Source of the DNA: Chloroflexota bacterium
Lineage (GTDB): Bacteria; Chloroflexota; UBA5177; JANWHV01
Reading direction: 5' to 3'
DNA length: 6,051 nucleotides
NCBI GenBank assembly: GCA_025924845.1
Contig: JAICHN010000321.1
Location: 1-6,051, forward strand
Program-made: the position numbers and the translations under genes
The notes under the pieces: model-generated
The model's database searches: none
The model's input: the letters and a program-made list of their open reading frames with translations, nothing else
Told to the model about the DNA's origin: nothing
Shown: positions 1 through 5,876 of the stretch, piece after piece
Layout: each line of letters starts with the position of its first letter
Position numbering within the stretch: the first letter of the stretch is position 1

Positions 1-513
1 AAAGGCGGCCTGGGCATGATTATCATCCTGTCGGTCACCGGTTGGGCCTGGGGCGGTAGAGTACTCCGCGCGCAAACCCTCTCGCTGCGCAACCGGGACT
101 TTATCCAGGCCGCCTATGTGAGCGGCGAACCCACCTGGCGTATCGTCTTCTTCGAAATCCTCCCCAATATGATCAGCCTGCTGGTCTCGAGCTTTATCTT
201 TACCTTCATCGGCGCCATCCTGGCCGAGGCGGGTCTCGAGTTCCTTGGCTTCGCCGACATCAACACGATCAGTTGGGGCACCATCCTCTACTGGGCGCAA
301 GCAAACGCCACCCTGATCAGCGGTACCTGGTGGCATTTCCTCTTCCCCGGCCTGGCCATTGCCCTCACCATTACCTCGCTGGTGTTTATCAACTACGGTA
401 TCGACGCGATCAGTAATCCGCGCCTGCGGGCGATCAAGGTGGCGAAACAATACAGGAGCCAGGTGAAGGCGCGCGCCGCCGCCGCTGCCGCCGCCTTGCG
501 GGTGACCCCATGA
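1..513 (+). CDS. Opp/Dpp-type ABC transporter permease (DppC/OppC class), 5'-truncated
   Basis: This is the C-terminal 170 residues of an inner-membrane permease of the peptide/nickel/oligosaccharide ABC importer class. The reading frame is open from base 1, so the ATG at 16 is an internal methionine and not the start. The visible part begins at the end of a membrane helix (residues ~4-19). The cytoplasmic EAA loop follows (residues ~33-56: QAA, G42, then ILPN ending at N56), which docks on the ATPases. Two further hydrophobic segments lie at ~57-78 and ~110-133. The ending after YGIDAISNPRLR is typical of the family, but a basic and alanine-rich tail (AAAAAAA, from a GCC-rich run) is added after it. 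The stop overlaps the next gene's start as ATGA, which implies translational coupling in one operon. The neighbouring GH1 enzyme suggests a sugar oligomer as substrate (inference); peptides remain possible. Confidence 0.93.
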   Translation, partial: KGGLGMIIILSVTGWAWGGRVLRAQTLSLRNRDFIQAAYVSGEPTWRIVFFEILPNMISLLVSSFIFTFIGAILAEAGLEFLGFADINTISWGTILYWAQANATLISGTWWHFLFPGLAIALTITSLVFINYGIDAISNPRLRAIKVAKQYRSQVKARAAAAAAALRVTP

Positions 514-1562
514 GCGTGCAGGCGTCGTCGGCGCCCTGGCGCTCGGCGGAAGACCCCGCCACGGAGCCGCTGCTGGAAGTGCGCGACCTCATGGTTGACT
601 TCATTACCCCGCGCGGTCCCGCCGTCGCCGTCGACGGCGTCTCGTTCGCCATTCGACCGGGCGAGGTATTCGGCCTGGCCGGCGAATCGGGCTGCGGGAA
701 GAGCACCGTCGCGCACGCGATCATGCGCTTGATTAAGGCGCCCGGGCGGATCAGCGGCGGCCGTATATTGTTTCGCGGCCACGACATCAGCACCCTTCCG
801 ACCAGGCAATTGCAACAGTTTCGCTGGCTGAAAGCCTCGATCGTCTTCCAGAGCGCCATGAACGCGCTCAACCCGGTCATGAACATGGGCGATCAGATCG
901 CGGACGCGATCCAAGCGCACGAGCACGTGAGCAAAGGGCAAGCGCTCGAGCGTGCGGCCGAGATGTTCAAGCTGGTCGGGATCGAGGCCAGACGCATCCG
1001 TAGTTTCCCCCATGAGTTGTCGGGCGGCATGCGTCAGCGCGCCGTGATCGCCATGGCCCTGGTGCTGAACCCGGAACTGGTGATCATGGACGAACCAACC
1101 ACCGCGCTTGATGTGGTGGTGCAGCGCGACATCCTGCAACAGATCCAGGATCTGCAAGCCAAGTTCGGCTTTTCTATTCTTTTCATCACTCATGACCTTT
1201 CCCTCCTCGTCGAATTCTCCACCCGGATCGCCATTATGTACGCGGGGAGAATCGTCGATCTGGCCCCTGCCAGGGATATATTTCTCAGGCCGAAGCACCC
1301 CTATACCGTGGGCCTGATGAACTCCTTTCCCTCGATCAGCGGTGATAAGCGTCAACTGCATGGAATCCCGGGCGCGCCGCCGGACCTGGTTACCCCGCCC
1401 CCAGGCTGCCGTTTTGCGCCGCGTTGCATTCATGTGATGGACCAGTGTACCCGTACCTATCCGCCCTTACGCCAACTGGAGCCGGACCGCTGGACGGCCT
1501 GCTACCTCTATGATGACGCGGGAAACCGGATCTCCGGGGAGGTCGAACGTGCAAGCCGCTGA
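510..1562 (+). CDS. ABC transporter ATP-binding protein, DppD/OppD-like
   Basis: This 350-residue protein is one of the two cytoplasmic ATPases that power the importer whose permease ends just upstream. All nucleotide-binding motifs are visible: Walker A GESGCGKST (58-66), a Q-loop around VFQSAMN, signature LSGGMRQR (170-177), Walker B LVIMDEP (190-196), D-loop TALD and the H-loop histidine in ITHD (H228). The C-terminal oligopeptide-transporter domain follows (HPYTVGL through the PPGCRF segment). It carries four cysteines, C300, C306, C313 and C331, in the arrangement that in DppD-type proteins is associated with an iron-sulfur cluster. Length is normal for the family. The start is set by the ATGA overlap with the permease stop; a modest GGTGA ribosome site lies at 501-505. 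The ATPase identity is very secure, but the substrate is not. Confidence 0.96.
   Translation: MSVQASSAPWRSAEDPATEPLLEVRDLMVDFITPRGPAVAVDGVSFAIRPGEVFGLAGESGCGKSTVAHAIMRLIKAPGRISGGRILFRGHDISTLPTRQLQQFRWLKASIVFQSAMNALNPVMNMGDQIADAIQAHEHVSKGQALERAAEMFKLVGIEARRIRSFPHELSGGMRQRAVIAMALVLNPELVIMDEPTTALDVVVQRDILQQIQDLQAKFGFSILFITHDLSLLVEFSTRIAIMYAGRIVDLAPARDIFLRPKHPYTVGLMNSFPSISGDKRQLHGIPGAPPDLVTPPPGCRFAPRCIHVMDQCTRTYPPLRQLEPDRWTACYLYDDAGNRISGEVERASR
1536..1542 (+). promoter_or_regulatory. Strong ribosome binding site deciding the GTG start at 1549
   Basis: The sequence GGGGAGG lies 6 bases before the GTG at 1549, inside the 3' end of the upstream ATPase gene. It is a better Shine-Dalgarno match than anything close to the in-frame ATG at 1510. 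It is the main reason for choosing the shorter protein. Confidence 0.7.
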
Positions 1563-2562
1563 CGTGGTGATCGAGGTGCAGGGGCTGAGCAAGTTCTTCC
1601 CGGTAAGCACCGGCGGGGTGCTTGGTCTGGGCGGTGAGGCCAAACGTATCCACGCGGTCGAGGACGTCAGTTTTAGCCTCCGCCGCGGCGAAATCCTCGC
1701 CCTGGTTGGGGAGAGCGGCAGCGGGAAAAGCACGATAGCTCGGCTAATCGCGGGCTTGTATCCGGTCACGGCGGGGGAAATCCGTTATCACGGGCAGGAT
1801 GTCTCGCGGCTCCATGGCCGGCGCGCCCTGCTTCACTACCGTAGCCAGGTGCAAATGGTGTTCCAGGATCCGTTCGCCTCGCACAATCCGGTGAAGACCA
1901 TCGCGCACCACATCGAACGGCCGCTCGCCATTCACCGCCAGGCCAGTAACCGCCGGGCGCGCCGGGCTATGGTCCATGAGTTGCTGCGCACGGTCGGTTT
2001 GACGCCGCCCGAGGAGGTAGCGGCCAAGTTTCCCCACCAGCTCTCGGGTGGGCAGCGCCAGCGGGTGTCGTTCGCCCGTGCCCTGGCGGTCCATCCCGAG
2101 GTGATTCTGGCCGACGAGCCGGTCAGCATGCTCGATGTCTCGATCCGCATGGGCATCCTCAATATGATGGCGACGCTCCGCGACGAGCGAGGGCTTTCCT
2201 ATCTCTATATCACCCACGATCTGGCGAGCGCCCGCTACATCGCCGATCAGACCCTGGTCCTCTACGCCGGTCACCTGGTGGAGGCGGCGGAGAGCGAGGA
2301 GGTGATGGTGCGCCCGCTCCATCCCTACACGCAGCTCTTGCTGAGCGCCGTCCCGGACCCATCGTCCGGTCTGGCCCAGAAGCGGGTGGAGGCGCGCGGG
2401 GAGATTCCTACCGTCATTAATCCCCAACCCGGCTGCCGCTTCGCCAACCGTTGCCCGCACGTCATGGATATCTGCCGGCGGGTCACACCGCCGATCTACG
2501 AGCCGCGGCCGGGCCATTACGTTCGCTGTTATCTTTCGGCGCCCCCAGGCACGGTTCAGTAG
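1549..2562 (+). CDS. ABC transporter ATP-binding protein, DppF/OppF-like
   Basis: This is the second ATPase of the importer, 337 residues from the preferred start, and it should pair with the DppD-like subunit. The motifs are Walker A GESGSGKST (54-62), Q-loop MVFQDPF, signature LSGGQRQR (165-172), Walker B VILADEP (185-191) and H-loop ITHD (H223). The D-loop reads SMLD where SALD is usual. The C-terminal domain has a four-cysteine set, C296, C302, C309 and C327, matching its partner. The frame is open back to an ATG at 1510, but the GTG at 1549 is preferred: GGGGAGG (1536-1542) sits 6 bases upstream, and the homologous part begins at once (VVIEVQGLSKFF). That leaves a 14-base overlap with the preceding gene; the ATG would overlap it by 53. 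The HPYTQLL and GCRFANRC segments are typical of the OppF side of such pairs. Confidence 0.95.
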   Translation: MQAADVVIEVQGLSKFFPVSTGGVLGLGGEAKRIHAVEDVSFSLRRGEILALVGESGSGKSTIARLIAGLYPVTAGEIRYHGQDVSRLHGRRALLHYRSQVQMVFQDPFASHNPVKTIAHHIERPLAIHRQASNRRARRAMVHELLRTVGLTPPEEVAAKFPHQLSGGQRQRVSFARALAVHPEVILADEPVSMLDVSIRMGILNMMATLRDERGLSYLYITHDLASARYIADQTLVLYAGHLVEAAESEEVMVRPLHPYTQLLLSAVPDPSSGLAQKRVEARGEIPTVINPQPGCRFANRCPHVMDICRRVTPPIYEPRPGHYVRCYLSAPPGTVQ

Positions 2563-2658
2563 AAGAATAACCACGGTAATTCGGCGCTCACTTGACGGAC
2601 CTGGTCTCCCAGATCCTAGGTGTGCGCGGGAAAATACCTTCGGAACTCAGTGAGGAGA

Positions 2659-2664
2659 GGGGAG
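2659..2664 (+). promoter_or_regulatory. Ribosome binding site deciding the start of the GH1 gene
   Basis: A purine-rich tract (2652-2665) contains AGGAG and, closer in, GGGGAG at 2659-2664, which is 5 bases before the ATG at 2670. This favours that ATG over an in-frame TTG at 2592, which has no comparable site and would add 26 residues foreign to the family. Confidence 0.7.
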
Positions 2665-2669
2665 ATTTG

Positions 2670-4019
2670 ATGCGCTTCGCGGATATACCGGAGGATTTCC
2701 TCTGGGGCGCCGCCACCGCCGCGTACCAGATCGAGGGTGCGACGTGCGAGGACGGCCGGGGAGAGTCGGTCTGGGACCGGTTTGCCGCTACCCCCGGCAA
2801 CGTGGTAAACGGCGACACGGGCGTCCTGGCTTGCGACCACTACCATCGCTATGGCGAGGATGTAGAGCTGATGGCGCGGATGGGCTTGCAAGCCTATCGG
2901 TTCTCCATTGCCTGGCCGCGGATCATCCCCGGCGGCACGGGCCCCATCAACAGCGCGGGGCTTGATTTCTACGACCGGTTGGTCGATCGACTATTGGCGG
3001 CCGGAATCCGGCCGTTCGCTACCCTCTATCACTGGGATTTGCCTCAAGTCCTCCAGGATCGCCACGGCGGCTGGGTCGGCCGCGAAACGGTTGATGCCTT
3101 TGCCGACTATGTCGACGCCGTGTCGCGCCGTCTGGGTGACCGGGTACACGACTGGATTACCCTGAACGAGCCTGCCTGCCAGACGTGGCTGGGCTACGCC
3201 TGGGGGATCCACGCACCCGGTGGAAAAGATTCGGCTCATGCCCTGCGCGCCGCCCACCATCTGCTGCTGGGCCATGGCCGAGCCATGCCCATTCTTCGCC
3301 GCAACAGCCCGGGAGCGCGGGTCGGCATCACGCTCAATCTCTACCCTATCCATCCCTATAGCGAACGGGCGGAGGATCAGGCGGTTGCCTGGCTGGCCGA
3401 CGGTCATCAGAATCGCCTGTTCCTCGATCCGCTGTTCCGCGGAACCTATCCCGCCGACCTCCTGGAACGCTACGGCAACGGCGAGATCCCGGTCGAGTCG
3501 GGCGATCTGCGCGTCATTTCGGCCCCCATTGACCTGCTGGGCATAAACTACTACAACCGGCTCGTCTTGCGGGCCGATCGAACCGGAGATAATCCAGCCG
3601 GCACCCCGGTGCGCCTGGAGGGCCTGGGGCGGACGGCCATGGATTGGGAGATCTATCCGGATGGACTCTACGAGATCCTCATGCGGGTGCATCGCGAGTA
3701 TGGCCCCGTGGACCTCTATGTGACGGAAAGCGGCGCTGCCTTTGACGACGTGGTGAGCGCGGACGGCGCGGTGCATGATGAGCGCCGCGTCGCCTACCTG
3801 CAGGCACACTTCGCCCAGGCCGAGCGCGCCGTGGCGTCGGGCGCGCCGCTGCGCGGCTATTTTGTCTGGAGCCTCCTCGACAACTTTGAGTGGGCCGAGG
3901 GCTATGGGAAGCGGTTCGGCATCGTCTACGTCGATTTCGCTACCCAGGAACGTATCCTCAAGGACAGTGGGCGCTGGTATGCCGATTTCATAAAGGCGCG
4001 GGCGCTCGTCCCGGGCTAA
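2670..4019 (+). CDS. Family 1 glycoside hydrolase, beta-glucosidase type
   Basis: This is a 449-residue retaining glycosidase predicted to release sugar from the non-reducing end of beta-linked di- and oligosaccharides such as cellobiose. There is no signal peptide, so it should act in the cytoplasm on imported sugars. It spans a full single-domain GH1 TIM barrel: start FLWGAATAAYQIEGA (Q20 in the glucose site), YHWDLP (H121), acid/base E167 in TLNEP, nucleophile E353 in YVTESG, and the sugar-binding NFEWAEGY stretch (E407, W408). The nucleophile motif is TESG where TENG is usual. The ATG at 2670 is chosen from its ribosome site and because family homology starts immediately. It lies 107 bases after the ATPase pair on the same strand, so it probably belongs to the same regulon, perhaps the same transcript. 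Beta-galactosidase, beta-fucosidase or beta-xylosidase side activity is common in this family, and exact specificity cannot be read from sequence. Confidence 0.95.
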   Translation: MRFADIPEDFLWGAATAAYQIEGATCEDGRGESVWDRFAATPGNVVNGDTGVLACDHYHRYGEDVELMARMGLQAYRFSIAWPRIIPGGTGPINSAGLDFYDRLVDRLLAAGIRPFATLYHWDLPQVLQDRHGGWVGRETVDAFADYVDAVSRRLGDRVHDWITLNEPACQTWLGYAWGIHAPGGKDSAHALRAAHHLLLGHGRAMPILRRNSPGARVGITLNLYPIHPYSERAEDQAVAWLADGHQNRLFLDPLFRGTYPADLLERYGNGEIPVESGDLRVISAPIDLLGINYYNRLVLRADRTGDNPAGTPVRLEGLGRTAMDWEIYPDGLYEILMRVHREYGPVDLYVTESGAAFDDVVSADGAVHDERRVAYLQAHFAQAERAVASGAPLRGYFVWSLLDNFEWAEGYGKRFGIVYVDFATQERILKDSGRWYADFIKARALVPG

Positions 4020-4058
4020 CGGCATCTCCGTCGGCATAGTTTGAAGGGTAGGGGTCCC

Positions 4059-4072
4059 GCGAATGCGTTCGC
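4059..4072. repeat. Small hairpin with TGCG loop
   Basis: The stem GCGAA/TTCGC encloses the loop TGCG. The geometry is 5-4-5, as in the hairpins at 4087 and 4125, but with a different closing base pair. It may be the first member of the hairpin series in this spacer. Confidence 0.55.
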
Positions 4073-4074
4073 AT

Positions 4075-4150
4075 GGCAGGTACGAGGCGACTGCGGTCGC
4101 GGGGACGGCAGATTGCATGCATCCGCGACCGCAGTCGCCCCGTACCTGCC
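4075..4150. repeat. Long inverted repeat, 28-base arms with 20-base loop
   Basis: The left arm (4075-4102) and right arm (4123-4150) are reverse complements at 27 of 28 positions; the only mismatch is A4085 against C4140. The 20-base interval (4103-4122) contains the palindrome GCATGC. The arms begin and end with GGCAGGTAC/GTACCTGCC. Each arm is itself weakly self-complementary around GCGAC..GTCGC, so the RNA could form either one long stem or two small ones. There is no transposase and no obvious target duplication. It could be a REP/BIME-like element, a small non-autonomous element or a transcript-end structure. Confidence 0.85.
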
Positions 4151-4151
4151 T

Positions 4152-4167
4152 GGGGACCGCAGTCCCC
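4152..4167. repeat. Small hairpin with CGCA loop
   Basis: GGGGAC/GTCCCC encloses CGCA. It has the same loop as the hairpin at 4125-4138 (GCGAC/GTCGC), but the stem has changed on both sides so that pairing is kept. Confidence 0.6.
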
Positions 4168-4191
4168 GGCATCTTGTCCGCAGTCCCCGGC
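4157..4191. repeat. Direct repeat of 14 bases, 21-base period
   Basis: CCGCAGTCCCCGGC occurs exactly at 4157-4170 and again at 4178-4191. The second copy has lost the left half of the hairpin, so it looks like a partial duplication of the element at 4152-4167. Confidence 0.75.
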
Positions 4192-4202
4192 CCGCGGTTC
4201 AC

Positions 4203-4215
4203 GGCAAATATTGCC
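4203..4215. repeat. Short AT-looped hairpin before the ATP-grasp gene
   Basis: GGCAA/TTGCC encloses ATA, ending 19 bases before the ATG at 4235. It is too weak for a terminator and may be chance. It is recorded because it sits in the leader of a gene that lacks a clear ribosome site. Confidence 0.3.
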
Positions 4216-4234
4216 TGTTGACAGACGAATAGTC

Positions 4235-5512
4235 ATGGATACCGTCACCGATCCGATTATCTTGCTGATGCCCAGTCTCACCTACCGCGCCAACGCCTTT
4301 TTGGAGGCGGCGGAGCGGCTGGGTCTGACGGTGATCCGCGGTCTGGACATGCCGGCGCCGCTGGCGCGCTATTGGCACCCAACCCTTCCCCTCGACTTCC
4401 GGGCGCCGGATCGCGCCGTACGCGATCTGGTCCGTTACGCCCGCGCTCATCCGGTAGCGGCCATCGTCGCGGTGGACGACGCCGCCACGGTGATCGCGGC
4501 GCGCGCCTGCGCCGCGCTCGGCCTCTCCCATAACGCGCCCGAGGCGGCAGCGGCGGCCCGCGACAAGTATCTGCTGCGTTTGGCCCTGGCCAGGGCGGGT
4601 GTACCCGGCGCTCGATTCCAGGTCTGCCATACGGATGACGATCCCGAGGCGGTTGCCGCGACGATCACGTATCCGTGCGTGGTCAAGCCCACCTGCCTAT
4701 CCGGCAGCCAGGGCGTGATTCGCGCTGACGAGCGCGCTCAGTTCGTCGCGGCGTTTCGCCGAAGCCGCGCCATCGTCCTGGCCACGGGTGGCGATCCGGG
4801 GATAGGCGGCGCGAGCCGGCTGCTCGTCGAGGAGTATATTCCCGGTGAGGAGGTGGTGCTGGAGGGTCTGCTCGCCCAGGGCGAACTGCACGTGCTGGCC
4901 CTGTTTGATAAGCCCGATCCGCTGGTTGGACCCTTTTTCGAGGAGACGATCTACACCACCCCGTCCCGCCTTCCCGAGTCGACCCAACGCGCCATAGGTC
5001 AATGCTGTGAAGCGGCCTGTGCCGCGCTCGGCCTGCGGGAGGGGCCAATCCATGCCGAGTTCAGGGTGAACGAGAACGGTCCCTGGGTAATCGAGGTGGC
5101 GGCACGGTCGATTGGCGGACTTTGCTCGCGCATTCTGCGCTTTGGCGCCGGCGACACCTCGCTGGAGGAACTGATCCTCGCCCATGCCGTGGGGAGGACG
5201 CCGCTCTACGAGCGCGAGCGCCGCGCGGGCGGCGTGATGATGATTCCCATTCCAGCTGAAGGCGTATTGCGTGCCGTGGAGGGGCTGGAGGAGGCCAGGG
5301 CGGTGCCGAACATCGAGAGCATCGAGATCACGGCGCCGCTCAAACATAGGTTGGTGCCGTTGCCGGAGGGCTCCAGCTATCTGGGCTTCATTTTCGCGCG
5401 CGCCGACCGCGCCGAGGAGGCGGAGGCAGCCCTACGCGCCGCCCATCGGCGCCTGCATTTCGTCATTGCCCCCGACTACCAACTTGCCTCGCACACGGCA
5501 AATAGAAGATAA
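4235..5512 (+). CDS. ATP-grasp ligase of the L-amino acid ligase-like group
   Basis: This 425-residue cytoplasmic enzyme is predicted to join a carboxylate, activated as acyl-phosphate with ATP, to an amine. In characterised relatives (BacD/YwfE type) the product is a dipeptide; here the substrates are unknown. It begins with a Rossmann-like N-terminal domain (residues ~7-105, starting PIILLMPSL). The ATP-grasp core follows: DKYLLR (110-115), nucleotide lysine in VVKPT (K151), EEYIPGEE (199-206), and metal-binding acidic residues in HAEFRVNENG (E275) and VIEVAAR (E287, with R291). A LAL_C2-like C-terminal domain spans ~332-415 (GGVMMIPIPAEG). The frame is open upstream to 4073, but that part translates repeat DNA, so the ATG at 4235 is taken although its ribosome site is weak. 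It is probably transcribed separately from the GH1 gene, given the structured spacer. Biotin carboxylase- or PurD-like proteins share the fold but not this C-terminus. Confidence 0.85.
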   Translation: MDTVTDPIILLMPSLTYRANAFLEAAERLGLTVIRGLDMPAPLARYWHPTLPLDFRAPDRAVRDLVRYARAHPVAAIVAVDDAATVIAARACAALGLSHNAPEAAAAARDKYLLRLALARAGVPGARFQVCHTDDDPEAVAATITYPCVVKPTCLSGSQGVIRADERAQFVAAFRRSRAIVLATGGDPGIGGASRLLVEEYIPGEEVVLEGLLAQGELHVLALFDKPDPLVGPFFEETIYTTPSRLPESTQRAIGQCCEAACAALGLREGPIHAEFRVNENGPWVIEVAARSIGGLCSRILRFGAGDTSLEELILAHAVGRTPLYERERRAGGVMMIPIPAEGVLRAVEGLEEARAVPNIESIEITAPLKHRLVPLPEGSSYLGFIFARADRAEEAEAALRAAHRRLHFVIAPDYQLASHTANRR

Positions 5513-5520
5513 GCGTCCCG

Positions 5521-5823
5521 CTACTTCTTGGCGGGCGCCGGAGGCATGCCGCCCTGGTCATCAGGCGCCCAACCTTCGGGCATCTGCTGCTGGTCGTGAA
5601 AGAGGAAGGCTTCCCGCTGTTCGCGGAGAAACCGCTTGGCCTCGGGATCGGCGAGGACCAGGCCGTAGTGATTGATCAACACGACCGACTGACGACCCCA
5701 CATCTGCCAGGCCAGGGCGGAGACGTTGTCGTAGATGCGTTGCCCCTCTGGGCCTGGAAAGGGCGGAGCATCCAGCCCGGGCAACTCACGCCCGAACTTG
5801 ACGCACTGAACCATGCGTGGCAT
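5521..5823 (-). CDS. yggX: Probable Fe(II)-trafficking protein YggX
   Basis: This is a 100-residue cytoplasmic protein of the YggX family, which in enteric bacteria limits oxidative damage to iron-sulfur clusters and takes part in Fe(II) handling. The family pattern runs almost end to end: MPRMVQC with the conserved C7, PPFPGPEGQRIYDNVSALAW, a W-x-x-x-Q-x-x-LINHY segment, FLREQREAFLF, and the ending PEGWAPDD. The tail GGMPPAPAKK makes it about ten residues longer than the common ~90. The start ATG at 5823 (minus strand) has GGGAGGT (5829-5835 on the plus strand as ACCTCCC) five bases upstream. It converges on the ATP-grasp gene, with 8 bases between stops and no room for a separate terminator. 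In E. coli yggX follows mutY; the gene upstream here cannot be identified. Confidence 0.92.
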   Translation of the reverse strand: MPRMVQCVKFGRELPGLDAPPFPGPEGQRIYDNVSALAWQMWGRQSVVLINHYGLVLADPEAKRFLREQREAFLFHDQQQMPEGWAPDDQGGMPPAPAKK

Positions 5824-5876
5824 TGGCTACCTCCCGCGTCGACACGATACTCCGCGTTCGCGCCGCCGCTTGTACC

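Larger units (their letters stand above)
4020..4234. other. Gene-free spacer rich in dyad symmetry
   Basis: I see no convincing gene in these 215 bases between the GH1 stop and the ATP-grasp start. One frame is open through it from an ATG at 4073 into the ligase, but its translation is arginine- and proline-rich repeat product unlike any ATP-grasp N-terminus. The stretch holds hairpins at 4059-4072, 4087-4100, 4125-4138, 4152-4167 and 4203-4215, a long inverted repeat at 4075-4150, and a direct repeat at 4157-4191. There is no T-run after any stem, so a classical intrinsic terminator is not evident, although the long stem could still stop or protect the GH1 transcript. Confidence 0.75.

Noticed and set aside
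393..1433. 346-codon open frame on the minus strand opposite the first ATPase
   Set aside because: The opposite strand carries an unmistakable ABC ATPase with all motifs. The minus translation is rich in R, H, G and D with no recognisable domain, as expected for an antisense frame in GC-rich DNA.
1744..2574. 276-codon minus-strand frame opposite the second ATPase
   Set aside because: The ATPase on the plus strand accounts for the region; no motif is visible in the minus translation.
2592..2620. TTGACG as the -35 box of a promoter for the GH1 gene
   Set aside because: The -35 match is good (5 of 6), but at 16-18 bases spacing the -10 candidates (TCCTAG, CCTAGG) are poor. A promoter in 2563-2669 is possible but not supported.
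2592..2669. TTG start adding 26 residues to the GH1 enzyme
   Set aside because: There is no ribosome site and no GH1 similarity in the extension. The ATG at 2670 has a good site and matches the family N-terminus.
4059..4191. CRISPR array
   Set aside because: The repeats are short, overlapping and self-complementary, with no regular unique spacers and no cas genes nearby.
2991..4202. 403-codon open frame on the minus strand opposite the GH1 gene
   Set aside because: It overlaps the clear GH1 enzyme and runs into the repeat spacer; its composition is that of an antisense shadow.
4218..4223. Perfect TTGACA as a -35 box for the ATP-grasp gene
   Set aside because: The matching -10 position would fall inside the coding start (around 4241) and shows no TATAAT-like sequence.
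4073..4234. N-terminal extension of the ATP-grasp gene from ATG 4073
   Set aside because: The 54 added residues are an R- and P-rich translation of inverted and direct repeats. The family fold begins just after the ATG at 4235.
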